A stretch of 12,566 bases of DNA from Coprobacillus sp. Its GTDB lineage: Bacteria; Bacillota_I; Bacilli_A; RFN20; CAG-826. Below, in pieces: positions 6,656 through 12,566 of the stretch (position 1 is the stretch's first letter; every line of letters begins with the position of its first letter). A program made the position numbers and the translations under genes. The stretch spans positions 1 through 12,566 of the forward strand of contig JAJQAM010000065.1 of assembly GCA_021203805.1 (NCBI GenBank), in the 5' to 3' direction. The notes beneath the pieces were generated by a model, which saw only the letters and a list, made by a program, of their open reading frames with translations, was not told the origin of the DNA and made no database searches.

Positions 6656-6657
6656 AT

Positions 6658-7995
6658 TTATAAAACATCCTGATCGATAAGGCGGGCTCTAAGCTCATCG
6701 CTAAGGGAGAAGTTTCCTTCCTCTCTGGCCGCAAGATACTCGCTATATAGACTAAGTGATTCACTAGTAAGCTCTTTAAGAGATGGGTATAGCCCTAAGA
6801 TATCTAGCATCTTATTTAAGGTGTTATATTCTCTGCTAATAGAGGGGATATCTTTATCTTTCACTCTAAGAAGCGCGTTAAGACTCTTAACCGCATTATT
6901 AACTTCCATAAGAGCGTTTGAGGTATTTAAGTCATCGCATAGAGCCTCTATAAATTTATCAAGCTCCGCTTCATTTATCTCCTCACTACTTTCATGGCTT
7001 ATAGCAAGGGTAAGACGAGCGCTCTTAATTGAAGCTTTGAGCTTATTAATCTCAGTGACCGCAGACTCGATAACATCTTTAGTAAAGTTTACAGTCTGAC
7101 GGTAATGAGTGGATAAAATAACGAGGCGAATGACATCCCCGCCGTACATCTCAATAAGATCTTTAGCGAGTAAAACATTTCCAAGAGATTTACTCATCTT
7201 CTCATTCTCTATATTAATAAAAGAGTTATGCATCCAGTAATGAGCGAGTTCATGACCGCTATAGGCAACACACTGTGCGTTCTCGTTTTCATGGTGAGGG
7301 AACTTTAGATCATATCCGCCCCCATGGATATCAATCTCCTCTCCATTAAAGAGAGTGTTAATCATCACGACGCATTCTGTGTGCCAACCTGGTCTTCCTT
7401 CTCCCCATGGAGATTTCCATCTAATTCCGGTGTCTGTCTTTTTCCAAAGAGCAAAATCAAGGGGGCTACGCTTATCTTCGCTTACCTCCACTCTTGAGCC
7501 AGCGATTAAATCCTCTTTATTTATATGAGATAAAGAGCCGTATTCCCCTACGCTACTAACGTCAAAATATACACTACCATTTACCTCATAGGCACTCCCA
7601 TTTTTAACAAGTTTATCGATATAATCGATAACTTCATCAATATATTCAGTGACTCTAGGGGTGAACGTGGGGTCTCTGCTTCCAAGCAGAGCGACACACT
7701 TATTAAATTCCCCGATATAGAAATCAGTTAATTCTTTTTCAGTTCGACCTTCTTTTTGACATTCTTGGATAATCTTGTCATCGACATCTGTATAGTTAGA
7801 TACATAGGTTACTTCATATCCAAGATGGGATAGAAGAGAATATAAAACATCAAACACCACGACCGGACGCATATTTCCGATGTGGGGATAGTTATAGACA
7901 GTGGGTCCACACACATAAAGACTAACCTTCCCTTCTTTAAGAGGAGTAAACTCTTCAATTTTCCCACTTTTGCTATTATAAAGTTTTAGTTTCAT
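6658..7995 (-). CDS. cysS: Cysteinyl-tRNA synthetase
   Basis: A class I aminoacyl-tRNA synthetase that charges tRNA-Cys. I place the start at 7995, giving 445 residues, because AGGAAA lies at suitable spacing and MKLKLYNSKSGK matches the family N-terminus; an in-frame TTG at 8088 is rejected. HIGN is at 38-41 and KMSKS at 266-270. The zinc ligands are present as C29 (YVCGPTVY), C208 (WHTECVVM) and His/Glu in FPHHENE (232-238). The C-terminal helical anticodon-binding region is present but ends LRARLIDQDVL. It lacks the short GI-x-LEDT-x-GTRW-like tail usual in bacterial CysRS, and rlmB begins directly after it. No T-box is seen upstream. Confidence 0.97.
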   Translation of the reverse strand: MKLKLYNSKSGKIEEFTPLKEGKVSLYVCGPTVYNYPHIGNMRPVVVFDVLYSLLSHLGYEVTYVSNYTDVDDKIIQECQKEGRTEKELTDFYIGEFNKCVALLGSRDPTFTPRVTEYIDEVIDYIDKLVKNGSAYEVNGSVYFDVSSVGEYGSLSHINKEDLIAGSRVEVSEDKRSPLDFALWKKTDTGIRWKSPWGEGRPGWHTECVVMINTLFNGEEIDIHGGGYDLKFPHHENENAQCVAYSGHELAHYWMHNSFINIENEKMSKSLGNVLLAKDLIEMYGGDVIRLVILSTHYRQTVNFTKDVIESAVTEINKLKASIKSARLTLAISHESSEEINEAELDKFIEALCDDLNTSNALMEVNNAVKSLNALLRVKDKDIPSISREYNTLNKMLDILGLYPSLKELTSESLSLYSEYLAAREEGNFSLSDELRARLIDQDVL

Positions 7996-8014
7996 CTTAT
8001 CTTTTCCTAGCCAT

Positions 8015-8023
8015 ATTTTAACA
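8015..8023 (-). promoter_or_regulatory. Possible extended -10 promoter before cysS
   Basis: TGTTAAAAT on the minus strand fits an extended -10 (TGn plus TAAAAT at 8015-8020). No good -35 is found at the right distance. The start would leave a leader of only about 12 bases that still includes the AGGAAA ribosome site. Some promoter is required here because the hydrogenase operon terminates at 8132-8155. The rest of 8024-8131 is very AT-rich and shows no T-box or other recognisable leader. Confidence 0.35.
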
Positions 8024-8131
8024 CAATATAAGGATAATAAGAAAATTCTCTTACTTATAAAGACGCAAAAAAGAGCGATTTTGTGCAAAAAATTTTTATT
8101 TTTTTCTTAAACCCTTATATAAAGGCAAAAT

Positions 8132-8155
8132 AAAAAACCTCCCGAAGGAGGTTTT
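8132..8155 (-). terminator. Intrinsic terminator of hydCBA
   Basis: On the minus strand AAAACCTCC, loop TTCG and GGAGGTTTT form a nine-base perfect stem closed by a stable UUCG-type tetraloop and followed by a T run. It begins 12 bases after the hydA stop codon. It cleanly separates the hydrogenase operon from cysS. Confidence 0.93.
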
Positions 8156-8166
8156 CTTATTTTGTT

Positions 8167-9930
8167 TTACTTGACGTCAGGCCATTTTGCCCGATCGCTA
8201 ACATAGGACGTATGGAGTAATTCTTCCGCTTTCTCGCTTCCAGGTTTACCAAGATACTCACTATAAAGCTTTTGAATATCAGGGTTATTATGAGACTGAC
8301 GAACAGCCTGTCTCTCATCTTCACTATAGAGGACAGCGCTACGCTTCGCGCAGTAGGTATCAAGGATATCAGGCTCCTCATCAGGAAGAAGAAGTGGATG
8401 AACGTATGGTTGACCGCCACCGTTAATACATCCGCCTGGGCAGCACATGACTTCAATGAAGGCATATGGAGAAGTTCCCGCTTTGACCTGCTCAAGGAGA
8501 GGCTTCGCGTTTTTCATGCCGGAAGTAACCGCAACGCTAACAGGAGTGCCGTCGAAATCAACAGTGGCTTCCTTAACGCCTTCTAAGCCTCTAACTTCTG
8601 TGAAGTTAATAGCGGCGTATTCTTTACCGGTCATCCAGTAATAAGCCGTTCTAAGAGCGGCTTCCATAACACCGCCGGTAACACCAAAGATAACTCCGGC
8701 GCCACTATACTCGCCAAGTAGATCCATATCTGGACCTTCCTCAGGAAGTTTATTCCAGTTAATACCTGCTCTCTTAATGAGTTTAGCAAGCTCTCTTGTG
8801 GTTAAAACCGCATCAACATCATCGGGCATTTGGCTACGTTGACGTTCATATTTTTTAGCAACGCATGGCATAATTGAGACCACAAAGATATCTTTTGGAT
8901 CGATTTCATGCTTTTCAGCAAAGTATGATTTAATCGTCGCGCCCTGCATCATATGAGGAGATTTACAGGTGGACACATGAGGAATAATTTCAGGGTAATA
9001 ATACTCTAAGTAATTAATCCATCCAGGAGAACAAGAGGTAATTTGAGGGAGAACACCTTTCCCTTTAATTCTCTCTAAGAGTTCATTAGCCTCTTCCATA
9101 ATGGTAAGATCCGCGCCGAAGTTCGTGTCGAAGACACGATAGAAGCCAAGACGGTGTAAAGCGGCAAACATTTTACCGGTGCCGTTAGTGCCAATTGGCT
9201 CTCCAAACTCTTCGGCAATTGCGCTTCTAACCGCTGGAGCGACCTGAACAATAACTTTCTTCCCCGCTTTAAAGGCGGCATCGACTTTATCAATTTCGCT
9301 ATGCTCCATTAAAGCGCCCGTGGGGCAGACATTAACGCACTGTCCGCACTGGATACAAGGAGAAGTGGCAAAACTCCTATTTTCAATAGGAGAAACTATG
9401 GTATTGAAACCTCTATTCTCAAATCCAAGAATAGAAATTCCCTGGGCTTTTTTACATCTTTCCACGCAGCGGCCGCATAGGATACATTTAGAGGTATCTC
9501 TGACTAAGGCAGGAGCGAGTTCATCGAGAGTGGCTTCACTCATCTCGCCTTCATACATGCCGTCACGAGCGCCGACCATTTCGGCGACTTTAAGGAGTTC
9601 GCAGTGTCCTTCTTTAGGGCACTGTAAGCAGTTTTTGCGGTGGTTAGAGAGAATAAGCTCCACGCTTGTTCTTCTCGCTTCAACCGCTTTTGGTGAGGAG
9701 ATAGTAATCTCCATCCCTTCATTAACAGGATAAGCACAGCTAGCGACAAGACCTTTGGCGCCTTTAACTTCAACAAGGCACACACGGCAGGATGCTAAAG
9801 AGCACTCATCGTGATGGAAGGAGCAGAGTGAAGGAACATTATATCCGCACTCTCTACAAGCTTCGAGAACAGTTAAACTGTCATCTACTTGGTAATGCTG
9901 ACCTTCAATAGAAATATTAACTAATGCCAT
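8167..9930 (-). CDS. hydA: [FeFe] hydrogenase catalytic subunit of NAD-linked trimeric enzyme
   Basis: A 587-residue HydA/HndD-type protein. Domains in order: plant-type [2Fe-2S] (C36, C48, C51, C65); His-ligated [4Fe-4S] (H97, C101, C104, C110); two [4Fe-4S] ferredoxin clusters (C149-C159 and C192-C202); H-cluster domain; C-terminal small-subunit-like tail. L1 is TSCSPGW (298-304), L2 MPCVAKKYE (354-362) and L3 EVMCCPGGCINGGGQP (493-508). L1 differs from the common TSCCPxW and L3 from EVMACPGGC. E280, E283, R287 and S320 match the C. pasteurianianum CpI proton-path residues by ungapped comparison. With HydB and HydC it should exchange electrons among NADH, ferredoxin and H2, probably by bifurcation. 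It starts 17 bases after hydB with a strong GGGAGGT. The enzyme is cytoplasmic, as no signal peptide is seen. Confidence 0.95.
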   Translation of the reverse strand: MALVNISIEGQHYQVDDSLTVLEACRECGYNVPSLCSFHHDECSLASCRVCLVEVKGAKGLVASCAYPVNEGMEITISSPKAVEARRTSVELILSNHRKNCLQCPKEGHCELLKVAEMVGARDGMYEGEMSEATLDELAPALVRDTSKCILCGRCVERCKKAQGISILGFENRGFNTIVSPIENRSFATSPCIQCGQCVNVCPTGALMEHSEIDKVDAAFKAGKKVIVQVAPAVRSAIAEEFGEPIGTNGTGKMFAALHRLGFYRVFDTNFGADLTIMEEANELLERIKGKGVLPQITSCSPGWINYLEYYYPEIIPHVSTCKSPHMMQGATIKSYFAEKHEIDPKDIFVVSIMPCVAKKYERQRSQMPDDVDAVLTTRELAKLIKRAGINWNKLPEEGPDMDLLGEYSGAGVIFGVTGGVMEAALRTAYYWMTGKEYAAINFTEVRGLEGVKEATVDFDGTPVSVAVTSGMKNAKPLLEQVKAGTSPYAFIEVMCCPGGCINGGGQPYVHPLLLPDEEPDILDTYCAKRSAVLYSEDERQAVRQSHNNPDIQKLYSEYLGKPGSEKAEELLHTSYVSDRAKWPDVK

Positions 9931-9947
9931 TTCTACTTACCTCCCGA

Positions 9948-11822
9948 TTAAATTTTAGAGATGGCGCCGAAGCGACATCCACTAAGACAAGCTCCACACT
10001 TAATACATTTACTTGAATCAATCACAAATGGAGTCTTTCCGGGCTCACCAGTGATGGCCTGAGCAGGACACTGACGAGCACACATTGAGCACTTCTTACA
10101 TTTCTCAGGATCAATCCAGTATTTGATTAAATTCTTACAGACATGAGCAGGACACTCTTGCTCAATAACATGAGCTTCATACTCACTTCTAAATGAACGG
10201 AGTGTTGAAAGAATGGGGTTAGGAGCGGTCTGTCCTAAGCCGCATAAAGAGTTTTGAGCGACGAGACGAGCAAGATTTTCTAGGTCATCTAGATCCTGCA
10301 TGGTGCCGCGGCCGTCGGTAATCTTCGTAAGAATCTCTAGGAGCCTCTTTGTTCCGATACGGCAGGGCGAGCACTTACCACAGCTCTCATCACAAATAAA
10401 TGTCATATAGAATTTAGCGACATCCACCATACAGTTATCTTCATCCATGACGATGGCGCCACCGCTACCCATCATTGAGCCTCTCGCCACTAGAGAGCCG
10501 TAATCAATAGGAGTGTCTAGATCGGCCTCTGTTAGACAGCCGCCGGAAGGTCCTCCAGTTTGGATAGCTTTAAATTTCTTTCCATCAGGAATACCGCCGC
10601 CAATATCATAGATGAGCTGGCGGAGCGTGGTTCCCATTGGAACTTCCACTAGACCAATATTATTAACTTTACCGCCAAGGGCAAAGACTTTAGTGCCTTT
10701 AGAATCATCCGTTCCAATAGCAGCGTATTTCTCCCATCCTTCTTTTAGGATGTATGGAACATTAGCTAAGGTCTCAACGTTATTAATAACAGTTGGTTTA
10801 TCCCATAGTCCTTTTACCGCTGGGAACGGTGGACGTGGACGAGGCATACCTCTCTTTCCTTCAATGGAGTTAAGTAGAGCGGTTTCTTCTCCGCAGACGA
10901 AAGCACCCGCGCCAAGTCTTATGTGGCAGCGGAAACTAAAGTCCGTTCCGAGAATATGATCACCAAGGAGGCCGACATCTTCAAGAATCTTGATGGCCTT
11001 TTGAAGTCTCTCTACGGCCACTGGATACTCCGCTCTAATATAGAAGTAGCCATTCTTCGCGCCGATAGCGTAGCCCGCTATCATCATACCTTCGATGACG
11101 TTAAATGGATTACCTTCAACAATAGAACGATCCATGAAGGCTCCTGGGTCGCCTTCATCACCATTACAGATGATGTACTTTTCTTCGTTTTGCTCGTTAT
11201 AGGCAAACTGCCATTTACGGCCGGTAGGGAATCCCGCGCCTCCTCTACCTCTAAGTCCGGACTTAGAGACTTCATCAATGACTTCTTGCTGAGTCATATG
11301 AAGGGCTCTATTAAGTCCAACGAAAGTATCATAGGCAAGAGCCTCATCAAGGGACTCTGGATCAATATGATCGTTTCCTTTAAGAGCAATATCTCTCTTT
11401 TGGAGTTTATAGAAGTTAATATCTTTTTGAGCGGCAACTTTCTCTTTAGTGACTGGATCAGTAAAGAGGAGACGCTCCACTATTTCACCACCAATGATGT
11501 CTTTCTCAATAATTTCTTTAGCATCGCTCACTTTAACTTTGGTATAAAGTGTTTCTCCTGGGAAGACTTTAACAAAAGGACCCATGGAACAGAAGCCAAA
11601 GCAACCGACAACATTGACGGTGCATTTATCTTCGAGATGATATTCTTTAATAAGTTTTTCAAATTCTTCAATGATTCCTTCGGAATCAGATGATAAGCAG
11701 CCAGTGCCGCCACAAACGACAATGGCTTTCTTACCGTCTTTACCTTCATACTTAGCCTGTAGGCAAGCAGAGCAGTGGCTTATTCTTTCCTGGAGCTGAG
11801 CTTCTGATGTTATCTTTTCCAT
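9948..11822 (-). CDS. hydB: NuoF-like flavoprotein subunit HydB of the trimeric [FeFe] hydrogenase
   Basis: A 624-residue protein of HydB/HndC type that holds FMN and reacts with NAD(H). Domains in order: thioredoxin-like [2Fe-2S] (C37, C42, C74, C78); NuoF core with FMN motif GLRGRGGAGFPTG (189-201) and ICNGDEGDPGAF; SLBB-like section; N3-type [4Fe-4S] (C481, C484, C487, C527 in ESCGKCSPC and SLCGLGQ); C-terminal double [4Fe-4S] ferredoxin (C575, C578, C581, C585 and C606, C609, C612, C616). The extra C557/C562 pair in CPAHVC lies in the linker to the ferredoxin domain, where the Thermotoga enzyme is reported to carry a zinc site at a hinge. This full domain set is typical of bifurcating hydrogenases and distinguishes it from a plain Complex I NuoF. 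The ATG overlaps the hydC stop (TAATG), with GGAGGT upstream. Confidence 0.95.
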   Translation of the reverse strand: MEKITSEAQLQERISHCSACLQAKYEGKDGKKAIVVCGGTGCLSSDSEGIIEEFEKLIKEYHLEDKCTVNVVGCFGFCSMGPFVKVFPGETLYTKVKVSDAKEIIEKDIIGGEIVERLLFTDPVTKEKVAAQKDINFYKLQKRDIALKGNDHIDPESLDEALAYDTFVGLNRALHMTQQEVIDEVSKSGLRGRGGAGFPTGRKWQFAYNEQNEEKYIICNGDEGDPGAFMDRSIVEGNPFNVIEGMMIAGYAIGAKNGYFYIRAEYPVAVERLQKAIKILEDVGLLGDHILGTDFSFRCHIRLGAGAFVCGEETALLNSIEGKRGMPRPRPPFPAVKGLWDKPTVINNVETLANVPYILKEGWEKYAAIGTDDSKGTKVFALGGKVNNIGLVEVPMGTTLRQLIYDIGGGIPDGKKFKAIQTGGPSGGCLTEADLDTPIDYGSLVARGSMMGSGGAIVMDEDNCMVDVAKFYMTFICDESCGKCSPCRIGTKRLLEILTKITDGRGTMQDLDDLENLARLVAQNSLCGLGQTAPNPILSTLRSFRSEYEAHVIEQECPAHVCKNLIKYWIDPEKCKKCSMCARQCPAQAITGEPGKTPFVIDSSKCIKCGACLSGCRFGAISKI

Positions 11823-12310
11823 TAGGCACTCACCTCCGCTTTTTTAATTTCATCAATAATAGTCTGGCACATACTTGGCTTCACTTGTGGATGAACTTTA
11901 TCATTCACTCTGACAGCGGGAGCAAGGGCACATGCACCAACGCATCTTAGAATATCAAGGGTAATAAGTCCATCTTCAGTAGTTTGACCTGGCTCAATGC
12001 CAAGAAGCTCGCTGAATTTATCGAGGACTAGCTGCGCGCCTTTCACGTAGCAAGCGGTTCCAAGACACACACCAATAACATATTTTCCTTTTGGGGTTAG
12101 GCTAAAAAAGGAATAAAAAGTAACAACGCCGTAAATTTCAGAGACTGGAACTCCGGTAAGAGATGAGACTAGCTCCTGAACTTCAGGTGGAATATACCCA
12201 TATTCCTTTTGAATATCAGAAAGAATCATCATTAAAGGAGTAGGCTCGTCTTTGTAGCGATTACAAATCTCCGTAATCTGTTTAACAGCGGAAGGTTGTA
12301 AATGAGTCAT
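11822..12310 (-). CDS. hydC: NuoE-like [2Fe-2S] subunit HydC of the trimeric [FeFe] hydrogenase
   Basis: The 162-residue thioredoxin-fold protein carries one [2Fe-2S] cluster with ligands C82, C87 (CLGTACYVKGA) and C123, C127 (CVGACALAPAV). The N-terminal helical part includes YGYIPPEVQELVSSLTGVPVSEIYGVVTFYSFF in the classic NuoE pattern (37-69). It is the first gene of hydC-hydB-hydA, the order found in Thermotoga and many Clostridia, and overlaps hydB by one base. GGAGGA (12316-12321) lies five bases from the ATG. The name hndA would be equally valid, and I chose hyd because all three subunits are together without a fourth hnd gene. Confidence 0.94.
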   Translation of the reverse strand: MTHLQPSAVKQITEICNRYKDEPTPLMMILSDIQKEYGYIPPEVQELVSSLTGVPVSEIYGVVTFYSFFSLTPKGKYVIGVCLGTACYVKGAQLVLDKFSELLGIEPGQTTEDGLITLDILRCVGACALAPAVRVNDKVHPQVKPSMCQTIIDEIKKAEVSA

Positions 12311-12348
12311 ACTGTTCCTCCATAGAAAAACTTATTCTTATGAATAAC

Positions 12349-12377
12349 ATTTTATATTTGTCTTAGTTTCTCTTCAA
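12349..12377 (-). promoter_or_regulatory. hydCBA promoter (sigma-A type)
   Basis: Minus-strand TTGAAG (12372-12377), a 17-base spacer and TAAAAT (12349-12354) match sigma-A hexamers at four and five of six positions. The predicted start near 12342 leaves a leader of about 30 bases with a strong ribosome site. A perfect palindrome abuts the upstream edge of the -35. Confidence 0.65.
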
Positions 12378-12396
12378 GTGATTATTTAATAATCAC
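12378..12396. repeat. Perfect palindrome abutting the hydCBA -35, candidate operator
   Basis: GTGATTAT and ATAATCAC, eight-base arms with a three-base centre TTA, sit in the divergent intergenic region directly upstream of the hydC -35. The centre would be near -45 relative to hydC transcription, compatible with either activation or repression. GTGA/TCAC ends recall CRP/FNR or Rex half-sites, and TGATTAT/ATAATCA recalls Fur-type boxes, but spacing and core match none of these exactly. It could also act on the divergent ispD-like gene. Confidence 0.5.
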
Positions 12397-12445
12397 AAAG
12401 TTAATAGCATTTAAATAACATAAGAAAAAGGAATATTATATAAGT

Positions 12446-12566
12446 ATGAAAAACTCTCATAAAGTAATTGCGCTTCTCCTTATTGGAGGGAAAGGGGAAA
12501 GACTTTCTAAAGATGAATATAAGCAGTTTATCTTAGTGGAGGGTAAGCCCTTATTTATGTATGCCT
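12446..12566 (+). CDS. IspD/TarI-family cytidylyltransferase, N-terminal part only
   Basis: The ATG at 12446 opens a frame of 40 codons that runs off the window. Residues 9-40 show GGKGERLSKDEYKQF and GKPLFMYA, the nucleotide-binding opening (G-x-G-x-R) and the KQF motif of sugar- or polyol-phosphate cytidylyltransferases. IspD transfers CMP to methylerythritol 4-phosphate in isoprenoid synthesis; TarI makes CDP-ribitol for teichoic acids. The N-terminus alone cannot separate the two, although IspD is the more general expectation. AAGGAA (12428-12433) lies 12 bases upstream, a long spacing like that before yebC. The gene is divergent from hydC, with a 135-base intergenic region. Confidence 0.78.
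   Translation, partial: MKNSHKVIALLLIGGKGERLSKDEYKQFILVEGKPLFMYA

Noticed and set aside
7996..8088. In-frame upstream extension of cysS from a TTG codon (31 extra residues)
   Set aside because: The start is TTG with no ribosome site, the extra residues are low-complexity and hydrophobic, and the internal ATG has AGGAAA and matches the family N-terminus.
7996..8131. T-box riboswitch before cysS
   Set aside because: The region is short and AT-rich, and I find neither the conserved T-box (TGGNACCGCG) nor an antiterminator/terminator pair.
9320..9733. 137-codon open frame on the plus strand
   Set aside because: It is antisense to the ferredoxin-like part of hydA and its apparent cysteine and serine pattern mirrors that gene.
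10923..11693. 256-codon open frame on the plus strand
   Set aside because: It lies fully antisense to hydB, whose domains cover the same bases; no ribosome site or recognisable motif supports it.
1..12566. CRISPR array, insertion sequence, prophage or defence island
   Set aside because: No spaced direct repeats, transposase, integrase or phage-like gene is seen; nearly every base belongs to housekeeping or hydrogenase genes.

Overview
The window is a compact, almost entirely minus-strand stretch of a low-GC bacterium (about 40% G+C by a rough count of sampled lines). Gene order points to the Bacillota: ecfA1-ecfA2-ecfT-truA followed by rplM-rpsI, and cysS-rlmB-sigma factor, are both arrangements known from Bacilli. 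ecfA2 ends in TGA, and TGA is not needed as a sense codon in any gene here, so the standard bacterial code is in use; this argues against Mycoplasma-type Mollicutes. A trimeric [FeFe] hydrogenase indicates a strictly anaerobic fermenter. An uncultured gut or sediment lineage near Erysipelotrichia, Acholeplasma/Izemoplasma or RF39 would fit, but the sequence alone does not settle this.

Layout, in minus-strand reading order from the right end. A partial IspD-like cytidylyltransferase gene runs off the right edge on the plus strand. Divergent from it, hydC-hydB-hydA (12310 to 8167) encode an NAD-linked, probably electron-bifurcating [FeFe] hydrogenase. The operon has its own sigma-A-type promoter, an abutting palindrome and a strong intrinsic terminator at 8132-8155. 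Next come cysS, rlmB, a SigH-like sigma factor, the ECF vitamin-transporter energising module (ecfA1, ecfA2, ecfT) and truA (7995 to 1985), tightly packed with several overlaps. Then follow yebC with its own promoter, and rplM-rpsI (1085 to 235) with a promoter, a folded L13-type leader and a terminator. The left edge holds the 5' end of a tRNA, probably tRNA-Ile, with its promoter.

Most of the window is housekeeping: translation (RpsI, RplM, YebC, CysS), RNA modification (TruA, RlmB), micronutrient uptake (EcfA1A2T, whose substrate-binding S subunits must be encoded elsewhere) and transcription (sigma factor). HydABC would reoxidise NADH and reduced ferredoxin by releasing H2. The HydEFG maturases it needs are not in the window. 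I see no clear undescribed multi-gene system. The points most worth a second look are the altered H-cluster motifs of HydA (TSCSPGW and EVMCCPGGC), the perfect short palindromes beside four promoters, the apparently near-leaderless start of ecfA1, and the joining of the cysS-sigH and ecf-truA blocks.
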